A stretch of DNA of 55,020 bases from Akkermansiaceae bacterium (GCA_021733795.1 JAIPKB010000011.1:1-55020); one strand, 5' to 3'; positions 15,609 to 24,655 are shown, counted from the stretch's first letter. A program made the numbers and translations. The notes: generated by a model not told the origin, from the letters alone.

Positions 15609-16196
15609 TTAGAAGGAGGGACGGCGGCGTTTGAGATTGGCCTCGGGGAAGATCGAGTGGTGACAACGGCGGGCAATGGCGGAAAGCAGCCAAAACACCA
15701 GCGGCGAGAGCAGCATCGTGAGTACCGAAGTCCAGACCATCTGCCGGAGCGTGGCATGGGTGAGCACGAGGTTGCCGCGGACGATGGTGATGATCCCATA
15801 TTCCCCGGCCAGATAGAGAAACACGGCGATCCCGGACAGCAGCGCGGAAAAATACCACTTGCCCTGCCGGAACAGCGGTTGGATCCCCTGCATCAGGAAA
15901 CCCATCCCGCCGAACAACAGGATCGAATAGCCGAACCGCAGCGCCTCGACCGGCTGGGAGTAGATTTCAGGATCTCCGCCATGGGGACCCAGTGTGTATT
16001 GGGCATCCCAGAGGGACCCGCACAGGAACGCCAGCAGCAGCATGGTGGGCTGGTTCACCGTCACCGCGGCGCACAGGAACACCAACTGCACGATCAACAA
16101 GCGGGAATGGTGCCAACCGGTAAACGCCGGCACGAACTGCTGCACCACAAAGGAAGCCAGCACCAGCAGGACCGTGATAATGGTGTAGCGTGTCAC
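15609..16196 (-). CDS. mreD: rod shape-determining protein MreD
   Basis: This is a 195-residue integral membrane protein with five or six predicted TM helices and a short basic C-terminus. Its start overlaps the mreC stop by 4 nt (ATGA type), which supports translational coupling. MreD sequences are poorly conserved; the call rests on length, topology (GSLWDAQYTLGPHG after the third helix) and position between mreC and mrdA. Confidence 0.85.
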   Translation of the reverse strand: MTRYTIITVLLVLASFVVQQFVPAFTGWHHSRLLIVQLVFLCAAVTVNQPTMLLLAFLCGSLWDAQYTLGPHGGDPEIYSQPVEALRFGYSILLFGGMGFLMQGIQPLFRQGKWYFSALLSGIAVFLYLAGEYGIITIVRGNLVLTHATLRQMVWTSVLTMLLSPLVFWLLSAIARRCHHSIFPEANLKRRRPSF

Positions 16197-17008
16197 TTCG
16201 GTGGTTCGGATTGTTTCAGCACGACGAAAACCGTGCCGAGATCCGCGAAGTTCACCGATGGACGGACGAGAGCTTCGGAATCATCGGCGCCTTTTTCGAT
16301 CGACACAATGGTTCCCAAAAGGATATTGGCCTGGAATACGCTCCCCCGGCCAGTGGTGAACACCCGCTGCCCTGGTTGCAGCATGGCGTCCCTGGATAGA
16401 AATCTGAGCCGCAGCATGGGCGACCCGTCGCCCAACCCACGCTGGCCGCTGAGAATCCCCACCTCCGGACTTTCCTCGACCTTGGCGGAGACCTGGCAGG
16501 CCTCGTCGGTGAGCAACACCACCGAGGAACGGGTCTCCGTGACCCGATCGATGATGCCCACCAGACCCTCGTTGGAAAGCACGGCGAGCTGCGGCCCGAT
16601 CAAGCGGTTTTCCCCGATGTCGATCTCGACGGTCTGCCACCAGGTGGCGGGCTGGCGGCGGATCACCTGGGCCGCCACCACCTCGAAGCTGGTGCCCTGT
16701 TTGAAATCGAGCGCGTGGCGGAGTTGGGCGTTTTCGCGTTCCAGTTCCCGGCAACGGGACTCGATGATCGGCAGGCGCCCGATCTCGCCCTTGATCGTGG
16801 CCAGCTCGATTTCCAGATCCTTGGAATGCCGGACTTCGGTGAGGAAATCGCGGGTGCTGGATTCAATGGTCGAGCCAGATTTGAGAAACGGTGAGATCGC
16901 GGAATAGTAGCCGCGCTGGATCTCGCGCACGGTCCGCTCGCTGCGGGTCAGCGCCCAGGTGGCACCCCCCACAAACAGGAGCAACGCAATGAGATTGAAC
17001 GGTTTCAT
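16193..17008 (-). CDS. mreC: rod shape-determining protein MreC
   Basis: This is a 271-residue protein with an N-terminal TM helix (about 5-22), a periplasmic coiled coil (about 65-100) and two beta-rich MreC domains. Conserved stretches include AVLSNEGLVGIIDRV (about 145-160) and the late segment with VFTTGRGSVFQANILLGTI (about 218-236). It links cytoplasmic MreB to PBP2 in the elongasome. It starts 12 nt after the mreB stop and overlaps mreD. Confidence 0.93.
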   Translation of the reverse strand: MKPFNLIALLLFVGGATWALTRSERTVREIQRGYYSAISPFLKSGSTIESSTRDFLTEVRHSKDLEIELATIKGEIGRLPIIESRCRELERENAQLRHALDFKQGTSFEVVAAQVIRRQPATWWQTVEIDIGENRLIGPQLAVLSNEGLVGIIDRVTETRSSVVLLTDEACQVSAKVEESPEVGILSGQRGLGDGSPMLRLRFLSRDAMLQPGQRVFTTGRGSVFQANILLGTIVSIEKGADDSEALVRPSVNFADLGTVFVVLKQSEPPK

Positions 17009-17020
17009 CGTGGAACCGGA

Positions 17021-18064
17021 CTAACGGTCGCCCTTGCGGTCGGTGTTGGCCACCCGCCGCAGCAGGGAGATTTCCTGGAGGGCCTTGCCAGTCCCTTCCG
17101 CCACCGCACTGAGCGGATCCTCGGCGATATGGACCGGCAGGCCGGTTTCCTCGCGCAGCAGCCGGTCGAGCCCCTTGAGCAGGGCTCCGCCGCCCGCCAG
17201 CACGATACCGCGGTCCACGAGGTCTGCGGCAAGTTCCGGAGGGCAGCGTTCCAGCGTGGTACGCACGGCATCCACAATGGTGTTGAGCGGATCGGCCATC
17301 GCCTCGCGAATCTCCTGGGAGGTGATGGTAATGGTTTTCGGCAGGCCAGCCACCAGGTCGCGGCCCTTGACTTCCATGGTCAGTTCCTTCGGCAGTGGCG
17401 CGGCCGAGCCGAGGCGGATCTTGATTTCCTCCGAGGTCCGCTCGCCGATCATCAGGTTGTAGGCGCGCCTCATGTAGGACACGATCGCCTCATCGAGCTT
17501 GTCACCGGCGGTGCGCACACTGCGGGAGTAAACGATCCCGGACAACGAAATGAGGGCCACCTCGGTGGTGCCGCCGCCGATGTCCACGATCATGTTGCCG
17601 GAAGCATCCTGCACCGGCAGGCCCACGCCGATCGCCGCCGCCATTGGCTCCTCAATCAGATGCACCTCCTTGGCCCCGGCGTTTTCGGCCGACTCGCGCA
17701 CCGCCCGGCGCTCCACCTCGGTGATGCCGGAGGGAATGGCGATCAGCACCCGGGGATTGGAACGGCGGCTCTTGTTGACCTTGCGGATGAAATGCCGGAG
17801 CATTGCCTCGGTCACCTCAAAGTCTGCGATCACCCCGTCCTTGAGCGGCCGGATGGCGATGATGTTGCCGGGCGTGCGCCCCAGCATCCGCTTGGCATCG
17901 TCGCCCACCGCCAGCACCTCGTTGGTGCCGGCCTTGACCGCCACCACCGATGGCTCACGGAGCACGATCCCGTGATCCTTGACGTTGATGAGGGTGTTGG
18001 CGGTCCCGAGATCAATCCCGATGTCATTGGGGAAAAAACTGCTGAATAACTTTTTGATAAACAT
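17021..18064 (-). CDS. mreB: actin-like cell-shape protein MreB
   Basis: This is a 347-residue bacterial actin. ATG 18064 gives [20 protein letters not shown], where the N-terminal amphipathic helix is the membrane anchor seen in MreB. Nucleotide-binding motifs are [12 protein letters not shown] (phosphate 1), [12 protein letters not shown] near 155 (phosphate 2) and [13 protein letters not shown] near 285 (adenosine). As first gene of the operon it is preceded by the strong promoter at 18190-18218. It forms filaments that direct side-wall synthesis, so the cell is probably rod-shaped or ovoid. Confidence 0.96.
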   Translation of the reverse strand: MFIKKLFSSFFPNDIGIDLGTANTLINVKDHGIVLREPSVVAVKAGTNEVLAVGDDAKRMLGRTPGNIIAIRPLKDGVIADFEVTEAMLRHFIRKVNKSRRSNPRVLIAIPSGITEVERRAVRESAENAGAKEVHLIEEPMAAAIGVGLPVQDASGNMIVDIGGGTTEVALISLSGIVYSRSVRTAGDKLDEAIVSYMRRAYNLMIGERTSEEIKIRLGSAAPLPKELTMEVKGRDLVAGLPKTITITSQEIREAMADPLNTIVDAVRTTLERCPPELAADLVDRGIVLAGGGALLKGLDRLLREETGLPVHIAEDPLSAVAEGTGKALQEISLLRRVANTDRKGDR

Positions 18065-18189
18065 GGAAAATTCTAAAAATAAGGCCGGAAGGGGAAATGA
18101 AAGCACACCGACAGCGTTCGATCAGCCCTGAAACCTGCCGCAACCGGCAGCGGAACTGAGAGCCTGATGGAACACCGCCGCGAAGCGCG

Positions 18190-18218
18190 CCTATACCCCA
18201 TCTGGCGGCTTAGGTCAA
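18190..18218 (-). promoter_or_regulatory. sigma70-type promoter of the mreBCD-mrdA-rng operon
   Basis: On the minus strand TTGACC (18213-18218), a 17-bp spacer and TATAGG (18190-18195) form the best consensus promoter in the window. The predicted leader to ATG 18064 is about 120 nt. The rest of the 331-nt spacer between mreB and the oxidoreductase gene holds AT-rich DNA (18235-18285) and the weak plus-strand promoter described separately. Confidence 0.7.
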
Positions 18219-18342
18219 GGGAAATCCCTCGCTTTCACAATATAAACCATTAGGTTACCTTGATTTACAATATTTCCGTCATTGTCTGCATCCGAGCGGG
18301 CAACGGCCCGGTTTCCGAGGCCTGTTGACTGTTTTAATCCCC

Positions 18343-18372
18343 TTGCCAAGCATCGCCATGCCGTTGTAGGTT
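18343..18372 (+). promoter_or_regulatory. candidate promoter of the Gfo/Idh oxidoreductase
   Basis: TTGCCA (18343-18348), an 18-bp spacer and TAGGTT (18367-18372) end 23 nt before ATG 18396. An alternative, TTGACT (18325-18330)-N17-AAGCAT (18348-18353), overlaps it. Confidence 0.35.
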
Positions 18373-18395
18373 GGCCCGACCCATTCTTCTAGTCC

Positions 18396-19445
18396 ATGAA
18401 CTTCGGCATCATCGGCACGGGCATGATCGCCCGCATCCACGCCAGCGCGATCTCCGCCATCGCCGGCAGCCGGTTGCACTCGGTCTGCAACCACCGGCTG
18501 GCGGGAGCCGCCAATCTCGCCGCGGACTATCAAATCCCGGCCTTCGACGACCTCCAGCGGTTTCTCTCCGATCCCTCGTTGGACATCGTCACCATCTGCA
18601 CCCCGTCGGGTGCCCACTTCGAGCCCGCGCTGGCTGCCCTGGCCGCCGGGAAACACGTGATCTGCGAGAAACCGCTCGAAGTCACCACTGCCCGCGTGGA
18701 CCGGATGATCGCCGCCGCCGAGGCCTCCGGCAAGACCCTCGCCTCGGTGCTGAACCGGCGCTTCACCCCGGCCATGGCCGCCTTCAAGCAGGCTGTGGAC
18801 GCGTGCCGTTTCGGTCGGCTCACCTCGGCCTCTTGTTATGTCAAATGGTTCCGCGACCAAGCCTACTACGATTCCGCCCCGTGGCGCGGCACCTGGGCGC
18901 TGGATGGCGGCGGCGTGCTGATGAACCAGGCCATTCACGCCATCGACGCGCTGCTCCTGCTCGCCGGACCGGCGGTCTCGGTGCAGGCGCTGACCGCCTG
19001 TCTGGCGCACCGGGACATCGAGGTGGAAGATCACGGCATGGCGCTGGTAGGTTTCGCCAACGGGGCCTGTGGGGTGATTGAGGGCTCCACCTGCGCTTGG
19101 TCGGCAACCGGTCATCCCGCCCGGGTCCAGCTTGCCGGTACGGAAGGCTCCGTGTTCATGGCGGATGAATCCTTCGAGGTCTGGGATTTCAAAACCGGGA
19201 TTCCGGAAGACGCCGGGATCCGCGCCAGTCTCTTGCAGGGAGCCGCGACCGGGCTCGGTGCCAACCACCCGTCCGCCATCGGCCACCTCCAGCACCAACG
19301 GAACTTCGAGGAAATCATCGCCGCCATCCGCGATGGGCGAGAACCCGAAACCGCCGCCCGCGAAGCCCGCAAGGCCATCGCCCTGATCGAAGCAATCTAC
19401 GAAAGCGCCCGCCACGGCGGCCGGACGGTGGAGTTGCCCTGGTGA
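18396..19445 (+). CDS. Gfo/Idh/MocA family NAD(P)-dependent oxidoreductase
   Basis: This is a 349-residue cytoplasmic protein. A Rossmann domain with GIIGTGMIARIHA (about 4-16) and the family's CEKPLEVT motif (Lys near 92) comes first. A C-terminal alpha/beta domain follows, with the catalytic-loop segment GGGVLMNQAIHAIDALLLL near 170-187. Members oxidise or reduce sugars and inositols, or carry out epimerisation-type steps using NAD(P). The substrate cannot be told from sequence. It ends 4 nt from the convergent lpxK stop. Confidence 0.88.
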   Translation: MNFGIIGTGMIARIHASAISAIAGSRLHSVCNHRLAGAANLAADYQIPAFDDLQRFLSDPSLDIVTICTPSGAHFEPALAALAAGKHVICEKPLEVTTARVDRMIAAAEASGKTLASVLNRRFTPAMAAFKQAVDACRFGRLTSASCYVKWFRDQAYYDSAPWRGTWALDGGGVLMNQAIHAIDALLLLAGPAVSVQALTACLAHRDIEVEDHGMALVGFANGACGVIEGSTCAWSATGHPARVQLAGTEGSVFMADESFEVWDFKTGIPEDAGIRASLLQGAATGLGANHPSAIGHLQHQRNFEEIIAAIRDGREPETAAREARKAIALIEAIYESARHGGRTVELPW

Positions 19446-19449
19446 ATAA

Positions 19450-20661
19450 TCACGCCCGGTAGGCCTCGCGGTGGCGGAGGATGTGCTCGCGGGTTTCCGG
19501 CGGGTGGCTCAGGCGGTTCACCATATCGTCCCAGATTTCCTGCCCCTTGAGTACGGTCACCTCGATCCGCAGGTAATAAATCGGCACGTCCATTTGGCGG
19601 GGCCGCGGAAAGCGCACTGCATCCTTCTCGGTGGTGATGATCAACTCCATGTCGCGCTCCACGCAACGCTGCATGAACTTGTCGATCTCCTTGCGGCCGA
19701 AACGGTAGTGATCGGGGAACCGGCGGCGGATTTCCACCCGGGCCCCGAGTTTTTCGACCAGTCGTTCGAAATTCTCCGGCACGGCGATGCCACTGACGGC
19801 CGCCACCCATTTGTCCTGGAGAAACCCGAGCGGCTGGATCTCGCCGGTGAAGGGGTTCTCCAGGCGGATCGGCTCGTGGGTACACTCGATGATCCCGGCG
19901 GTTTGGTTGTATTGCCGCAGCCGGGAAACCAGGGTTTCATTGGACCGGCCGTCGCACTTGGTGATGAGAATGTAGCTGGCGCGGTGCAGATTCGGCGGCG
20001 GCTCGCGCAGGGTCCCGCGCGGCAGCAGCGCCCCGGTACCAAACGGCTCGCGGGCGTCCACCAGCACGATGTCCAGCGCATGGGCCAGCCGCAGATACTG
20101 CATCCCATCGTCCAGAATCAGGGTATCCGCCCCGAACTGGCTGATGGCGAAGCGCCCGCCTTTCACCCGGTCGGGATCGACAATCACCGCCACCCCGTCG
20201 AGGTTGCGGGCCAGCATGTAGGGTTCGTCACCGGCGAATTTCGACTCCAGCAAAAGCTCGCTGCCGGTGGAGACGATCTTCGGCATCGCTTCTGCCGGAA
20301 ACGGCCGTCCGTTGGCGCCGAGCCAGGTCTGGGGTTTGTCGAGACGGCGGCTTTTATAGCCCCGCGAGAGGATTGCCACCCGGCGGCCGCGCTGGTGCAG
20401 CGAGCGGGCCAGGAGCTCCACCACCGGGGTCTTGCCGGTGCCACCCACCGTGATATTGCCCACGGAAACCACCAGCGTGCCGAGGTAGTGCTGCTCCTTC
20501 CAACCGCTCCGGAAAAGCGCCAGCCGCGCCTGCACCACCCCCCGGAAAACCCCGGACAAAGTCCACATGAACCCGCGCATCAACGCCGCCCGAAACCCCC
20601 GGGCACGCCCGAAAATCACGTCGGACCCCCAGCGTTCAAGTTCCACAAACAGTTCCTTCAT
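19450..20661 (-). CDS. lpxK: tetraacyldisaccharide 4'-kinase (lipid A synthesis)
   Basis: This is a 403-residue kinase that phosphorylates the 4' position of the lipid A precursor at the inner face of the inner membrane. The N-terminal membrane-associating helix is followed by [20 protein letters not shown], where GGTGKTP (about 66-72) is the P-loop typical of LpxK. ILDDGMQY near 184 and the [20 protein letters not shown] stretch near 203-222 are also characteristic. ATG 20661 is preferred over the upstream codon at 20685. It shows that the cell makes lipid A. Family length is usually 310-350; the extra residues lie mainly at the C-terminus. Confidence 0.92.
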   Translation of the reverse strand: MKELFVELERWGSDVIFGRARGFRAALMRGFMWTLSGVFRGVVQARLALFRSGWKEQHYLGTLVVSVGNITVGGTGKTPVVELLARSLHQRGRRVAILSRGYKSRRLDKPQTWLGANGRPFPAEAMPKIVSTGSELLLESKFAGDEPYMLARNLDGVAVIVDPDRVKGGRFAISQFGADTLILDDGMQYLRLAHALDIVLVDAREPFGTGALLPRGTLREPPPNLHRASYILITKCDGRSNETLVSRLRQYNQTAGIIECTHEPIRLENPFTGEIQPLGFLQDKWVAAVSGIAVPENFERLVEKLGARVEIRRRFPDHYRFGRKEIDKFMQRCVERDMELIITTEKDAVRFPRPRQMDVPIYYLRIEVTVLKGQEIWDDMVNRLSHPPETREHILRHREAYRA

Positions 20662-20672
20662 TGTCCGGCCCC

Positions 20673-20701
20673 AAGATGCCCGCACGCCCCGCCCGGATCA
20701 A
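20673..20701 (-). promoter_or_regulatory. candidate lpxK promoter
   Basis: On the minus strand TTGATC (20696-20701), 17 bp, CATCTT (20673-20678), then 11 nt to ATG 20661. The spacer is back-to-back with the secG promoter. Confidence 0.4.
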
Positions 20702-20759
20702 GCGCCAATCCGGCCCGAAATCAAAATACCACGATCCCGAAAATACCGAAATTCTCCGC

Positions 20760-20788
20760 TTTACAAGCCGTAATTCCGCCGCTAGGGT
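20760..20788 (+). promoter_or_regulatory. candidate secG promoter
   Basis: TTTACA (20760-20765), 17 bp, TAGGGT (20783-20788), then 9 nt to ATG 20798. TAGGGT is also the -10 of the infA promoter candidate. The mRNA leader would be only a few nucleotides. Confidence 0.45.
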
Positions 20789-20797
20789 CGCCGCCCC

Positions 20798-21589
20798 ATG
20801 ACTCTTGCTGCTATTGACTGGCTCCCTATTATCATCAAACTGCTGTTGGTGGTGTTCGTAATCGTCTGCCTCCTGATGTCGTTGCTGATCCTGATGCAAC
20901 GACCCAAACAGGAAGGTCTCGGCGCGGCCTTCGGAGCCGGCGTCACCGACCAGGTCTTCGGTGCCCGCACTACCAACGTCCTCCAGCGCGGCACCGTCTA
21001 TCTGGCTTCCCTGTTCTTCCTCATCAGCCTGACCCTGGCCGTTCTGATCGGACTCCAAAACAAACAACGCGGCCTCACCAAGGTCACCAAGCCCACCACC
21101 GCCGAAGCTCCCGCAACCCCGGAAGCTCCCGCTCCTCCGGCCCCGGTCGTGGTCCCCACCCCAACCGCTCCTGCTCCGGTCGATCCGGCGACTCCCGCTC
21201 CGGTTGATCCGGCGACTCCCGCTCCGGTTGATCCGGCGACTCCCGCTCCGGTTGATCCGGCGACTCCCGCTCCGGTCGATCCGGCGACTCCCGCCCCGGT
21301 CGATCCGGCGACTCCCGCTCCGGTCGATCCGGCGACTCCCGCTCCGGTTGATCCGGCGACTCCCGACCCGGTTGATCCGGCGACTCCCGCTCCGGTCGAT
21401 CCGGCGACTCCTGCTCCGGTTGATCCGGCGACTCCCGCTCCGGTTGATCCGGCGACTCCCGCCCCGGTTGATCCGGCGACTCCCGCTCCGGTTGATCCGG
21501 CGACTCCCGCCCCGGAACCCGCGGCGGACCCGGAACCGGCTGCGGACCCGGAACCGGCTCCAGCCGACAGCTCCGCCCCCACTCCCTAG
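20798..21589 (+). CDS. secG: preprotein translocase subunit SecG with long repeat tail
   Basis: This is a 263-residue protein. Residues 1-95 are a normal SecG: two TM helices (about 10-33 and 65-88) around the conserved cytoplasmic loop LMQRPKQEGLGAAFGAGVTDQVFGARTTN (given as separate parts LMQRPKQEGLG and FGARTTNVL). Residues 100-263 are a tail of Ala/Pro/Thr, with fourteen VDPATPAP units then PAADPE units. SecG is usually 75-130 residues, so the tail more than doubles it. SecG assists the SecYE channel in export. The tail has no TM segment; it may be an extended spacer on the side where the C-terminus lies. Confidence 0.88.
   Translation: MTLAAIDWLPIIIKLLLVVFVIVCLLMSLLILMQRPKQEGLGAAFGAGVTDQVFGARTTNVLQRGTVYLASLFFLISLTLAVLIGLQNKQRGLTKVTKPTTAEAPATPEAPAPPAPVVVPTPTAPAPVDPATPAPVDPATPAPVDPATPAPVDPATPAPVDPATPAPVDPATPAPVDPATPAPVDPATPDPVDPATPAPVDPATPAPVDPATPAPVDPATPAPVDPATPAPVDPATPAPEPAADPEPAADPEPAPADSSAPTP
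21179..21514 (+). repeat. 14 tandem 24-bp units in secG
   Basis: Fourteen copies of a 24-bp unit (GTTGATCCGGCG followed by ACTCCCGCTCCG), differing mainly by C/T at one codon, encode VDPATPAP. One unit reads VDPATPDP. Because 24 is a multiple of 3 and no frame contains stops, several antisense frames are also open; these are not genes. Copy number is probably variable. Confidence 0.97.
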
Positions 21590-21625
21590 TTTTGGGAGAG
21601 TATTTTCCCACTCCGTGACGCTTGA

Positions 21626-21654
21626 TTGACGTGACGGACCCCCAAGAAAACATT
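21626..21654 (+). promoter_or_regulatory. candidate rhomboid-gene promoter, leaderless geometry
   Basis: TTGACG (21626-21631), 17 bp, AACATT (21649-21654), then exactly 6 nt to ATG 21661, so the predicted start point coincides with the ATG. This favours ATG 21661 over the upstream TTG at 21622 or GTG at 21631. Confidence 0.45.
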
Positions 21655-21660
21655 CCATCG

Positions 21661-22884
21661 ATGCCCGTCTGGGCACTTCAGGACGCATTTCCGAGCGCCC
21701 TCGGCGGCTTTGGGTGGACCGATGCCAAAGGCCGCCGACGGACTTGTGAGTCGATGGACGCCCTTTCCCAGCAGGTGCGCGACGAGCCCGGCGGCGAGGT
21801 TTTCCTGGTCTGGACCCCCGACACCCCGCACCTCTGCCTGCCGGAGGAAATCACTGGACTCGAAGAATCCCTGGAAATCGCCCACGCCCGCACGGTCCAT
21901 CAGGATTTGGCCAACACCGGTTGGCGCATCCGCTGGTTTGCCGCCATCCTTGGTGGCGCGACGGCCTGGCAGTGGATGGTCGCGGTGTTCGCTGCAGGCC
22001 GCTTCGGCCACCACTCCTTGGGTGCGCGCGCGTGGTTCGGATTGCAGACGGTGTTGGGCTCCACCACGCTGGGACTCGCATTGTTGGGATTCGTCATCTT
22101 CGGCTTCATTCCGTGGTATCAGGCGAGCAAACAGCGCACCCTGCTCCGCCCCCGGACACCGGATGAAACCACCCGCTTGATCCCGGCCCTGCGCTTCGAA
22201 ACCTGGCTGCACCTCCAGTCCGCACCACTCACCCGGGTGTTGCTCGGCGTGTTCACGGTGGTGTTCCTCACCCAATGGTGGCGCGATGGCTCATTGCTCA
22301 ACGCACACGCCTCCACCGCCACCGCCGGCTTGGTCAAAACCGCCTACTTCGGCGGAGAATGGTGGCGACTGCTTACCGCTCCCCTACTCCATGGCGGAGT
22401 CGTCCACTTCCTGATGAACATGGCCGCCATGCTCTATCTGGGCAAGCGGCTCGAGGTGCTCGCCCGCTGGCCCCACCTGACCTTGGTCTTCCTGTTCGCC
22501 GCCTGTGCGGGCGGAGAAACCTCGGCCCGGTTTGTCCAAGCCACCTCGGTCGGTGCCTCCGGCGGCCTGATGGGCTGGCTGGGCTTCCTCATCGTCTTTG
22601 AAACCCTGCATGCCAACCTCGCCCCCCGCTCCGCCCGCCGCCGGCTCGTCGCCGGAGTCCTGCTCACCGGCCTCATCGGACTGCTTGGCTACCGCTTCAT
22701 CGACAACGCCGCGCATGTCGGCGGCCTGCTGGCCGGCGGCGTTTACGCCCTCCTCGTCTTCCCGCCATCCTCATCGGTCAACCGCCCCGGCACCAATCTA
22801 ACCGACCGCCTGGCCGGCACCGCCGCCCTGCTGGTCCTGCTTGCCGCCGCCGCTACCGCCGCCGTCCACGTCATCGCCCGGTAG
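21661..22884 (+). CDS. rhomboid family intramembrane serine protease
   Basis: This is a 407-residue membrane protein. An N-terminal cytoplasmic region of about 85 residues is followed by two TM helices (about 90-115 and 125-150) and then a six-TM rhomboid core. Key motifs are the W-W-R-L-L-T-A-P-L-L-H-G segment near 240, H-x-L-x-N-M near 254, the nucleophile loop GASGGLMG (Ser near 302) and the catalytic His in HVGGLLAG near 350. Rhomboids cleave TM helices of membrane proteins; the substrate is unknown. The extra N-terminal pair of TMs and soluble domain is unusual for a minimal rhomboid. Confidence 0.88.
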   Translation: MPVWALQDAFPSALGGFGWTDAKGRRRTCESMDALSQQVRDEPGGEVFLVWTPDTPHLCLPEEITGLEESLEIAHARTVHQDLANTGWRIRWFAAILGGATAWQWMVAVFAAGRFGHHSLGARAWFGLQTVLGSTTLGLALLGFVIFGFIPWYQASKQRTLLRPRTPDETTRLIPALRFETWLHLQSAPLTRVLLGVFTVVFLTQWWRDGSLLNAHASTATAGLVKTAYFGGEWWRLLTAPLLHGGVVHFLMNMAAMLYLGKRLEVLARWPHLTLVFLFAACAGGETSARFVQATSVGASGGLMGWLGFLIVFETLHANLAPRSARRRLVAGVLLTGLIGLLGYRFIDNAAHVGGLLAGGVYALLVFPPSSSVNRPGTNLTDRLAGTAALLVLLAAAATAAVHVIAR

Positions 22885-22943
22885 CATCCCTGCCAGCAAT
22901 CACCCCGTCTAAAAGGCTGTCTGAAACAAGCCTCGTTGCCTTG

Positions 22944-23279
22944 CTAGTCGAGGTGGAACACCTCTTCGGCCTCCGCCCACCATTCGTCCGGCTTGCGGTC
23001 CGGCAGCGGAATTTGGCAGGGCTTGTTCAATGCCCACCAGCGTTGGGTGGTCGGATCCGCCGCCATTTTGGCCGAGTCCGCCGCCATATCACTGCCGATG
23101 TATTCAAAATAGCTGAACAAATAGAGTTTGCCGTCCAATTCCCGCAGGTAGATCGAGTAGTTGCGGATGTTGCACTGCCGGATCATGCCCAGCACCTCCG
23201 GCCATACCGCGCGGTGAAAATCCTTGTATTCCTCAAGCCTGGCGGGGTCGAGGCCGATGATGGAGCCGTGGCGGGTCAT
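22944..23279 (-). CDS. rhaM: L-rhamnose mutarotase
   Basis: This is a 111-residue cytoplasmic protein of the RhaM family (usual length about 104), which interconverts alpha- and beta-L-rhamnose. Visible family residues are YKDFHRAVWPEVLGMI (about 16-31, His in the active site), NYSIYLRE near 39, and the C-terminal CQIPLPDRKPDEWWAEAEEVFHLD region. ATG 23279 gives the standard N-terminus; an ATG at 23330 would overlap the upstream gene. It follows a UroD-like gene by 34 nt. Other rhamnose genes are absent from the window. Confidence 0.9.
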   Translation of the reverse strand: MTRHGSIIGLDPARLEEYKDFHRAVWPEVLGMIRQCNIRNYSIYLRELDGKLYLFSYFEYIGSDMAADSAKMAADPTTQRWWALNKPCQIPLPDRKPDEWWAEAEEVFHLD

Positions 23280-23313
23280 GGTGGGGCGATGGGGGTGGGG
23301 GGTGGATGGTAAT

Positions 23314-24516
23314 TCAGAGTTCTTCATCAAACTCGGCGAGGTGGAGTGGATAGACCCCGTATTCGCGCACGAGGCGCACGATGGAATCGTAGGTTTTGCC
23401 GGAAACGGCGCTACTCACCGAGTGGTCGGATTGAAAAATAAGGCCGCCTCCTTTGGCGGAGTTGAGCTTCCGCAGGACCTCCCGCCTGACTGCCGCCGGA
23501 TCGCCTTCCTCCCAGATCACCATGTTGCTGTTGCCGCAGAAACCGAGGCTGTGGCCGTATTGGCGGCGCAGGTCGCACACGTCCAGGCCGGCCTTGGCTT
23601 CCAACGGGTTGTAGGCCTCCAGTCCCATTTCGATGAAATCCGGAAGAATCGCCTTCACGTTGCCGCAGCCGTGGTAAATCACCGGCAGGTTGTGGCGGTG
23701 GCAGAGGTCGATCATCGCCTTGACTGCGGGCTTGTAATAGCGGCGCCAGTAGTCGGGGGAAAAAAACATGTTGTTGCGGTAGGCCACATCCCCCCAGATG
23801 ACGAAGCCATCCAACAAGCCGTCGGCCGCCTTGATCGCCGCCTCGGCGGATTGATGGTAGTGCTCGCCGATGCGGAGGATCTGTTCGCCCATCCGTTCCG
23901 GGTCCTCGCCCATCCACATCAGGGTTTCGATCTGCCCGACCAGGCGGGTGAGGCACTCCGAGGCTTCAATCATGCTGCCGTAAACCGGGAAATCCGGGCG
24001 CAGCGACTTCACGGTTTCCAGCCATGGCGGGGAATTCCGGGTGAATCCGTCGCCCACACCGGCGATCTGATTGTCGCCGCCGCTGAAAAACCGGCGGGGA
24101 TCGGCTGGATCGTCGAACTCGAAGGCTTCAAGCTTTTCCAGGGTGTCGGTATCCCAGCTTTCCTGCTCGGGCATCGGCATGTCATGGCGTTTCCGCAGGG
24201 TCGTCTCGAACCCGGTTTTGACGATGACCTCTGCGTCGTCCTCGCGGATGGTCTCGAAGTTCTTGATGTGCGGGTCCATGTTGGGCACCGTCACGATCCA
24301 ATCCAGGTCGTAGTGATAGTAGGGATTGGCGTCTTCCGGCAGGCCGAGTTCCTGCTGCCAGCGTTTGGTGAAGCCACCCCAGAAGAAGTCGCTGATGGGC
24401 ACGCGGTCAGGCTCCTGATGGTTGAGCGCTTTGTGCATGCGATCCAATTTGGCCAGCGTTCCGGGTTTGCGGTCCGGACTGGATTCCTTGCCTACGGTGT
24501 CGAACATTCCACTCAT
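23314..24516 (-). CDS. uroporphyrinogen decarboxylase-like (URO-D superfamily) protein
   Basis: This is a 400-residue cytoplasmic TIM-barrel protein of the URO-D/methyltransferase superfamily. Seen are HQEPDRVPISDFFWGG near 33, WGDVAYRNNMFFSPDYWRRYYKP near 250-272 (in two parts: WGDVAYRNNMF, SPDYWRRYYKP), and PVIYHGCGNVKAILPDFIEMG near 290. The last resembles the His/Gly/Cys region of URO-D-like methyltransferases. True HemE is shorter (about 350) with a different N-terminal arginine motif. Such genes are common in Verrucomicrobia and Planctomycetes sugar clusters, and here the partner is rhaM. The real substrate is unknown. Confidence 0.75.
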   Translation of the reverse strand: MSGMFDTVGKESSPDRKPGTLAKLDRMHKALNHQEPDRVPISDFFWGGFTKRWQQELGLPEDANPYYHYDLDWIVTVPNMDPHIKNFETIREDDAEVIVKTGFETTLRKRHDMPMPEQESWDTDTLEKLEAFEFDDPADPRRFFSGGDNQIAGVGDGFTRNSPPWLETVKSLRPDFPVYGSMIEASECLTRLVGQIETLMWMGEDPERMGEQILRIGEHYHQSAEAAIKAADGLLDGFVIWGDVAYRNNMFFSPDYWRRYYKPAVKAMIDLCHRHNLPVIYHGCGNVKAILPDFIEMGLEAYNPLEAKAGLDVCDLRRQYGHSLGFCGNSNMVIWEEGDPAAVRREVLRKLNSAKGGGLIFQSDHSVSSAVSGKTYDSIVRLVREYGVYPLHLAEFDEEL

Positions 24517-24524
24517 GCGGGCTG

Positions 24525-24553
24525 ATGGTAGCGGTGTTGCCCCCGGAGGTCCA
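24525..24553 (-). promoter_or_regulatory. candidate promoter of the URO-D-like/rhaM operon
   Basis: On the minus strand TGGACC (24548-24553), 17 bp, TACCAT (24525-24530), then 8 nt to ATG 24516. Geometry is again near-leaderless. Confidence 0.4.
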
Positions 24554-24655
24554 TGGCGATTAAACCAAATTTCAGGTCTTTTTCAACCAGGCAACCCGGA
24601 AATTGTCTGGCAGCCCCCCCCTCCCACCCATTCCAATCCAGATTGGATTCTCTAC

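Noticed and set aside
21179..21514. CRISPR-like repeat array
   Set aside because: Units are contiguous without spacers and lie inside a coding frame.
20998..21653. Long antisense ORFs opposite secG (up to 194-350 codons)
   Set aside because: They are open only because the 24-bp repeat has no stops in any frame; the sense frame has a conserved SecG domain.
21622..21660. TTG or GTG start for the rhomboid gene
   Set aside because: The promoter candidate at 21626-21654 lies over this stretch and places the start point at ATG 21661.
22885..22943. Terminator after the rhomboid gene (AGGCT...AGCCT)
   Set aside because: The stem is only 5 bp with a 10-nt loop and no T-run; too weak to call.
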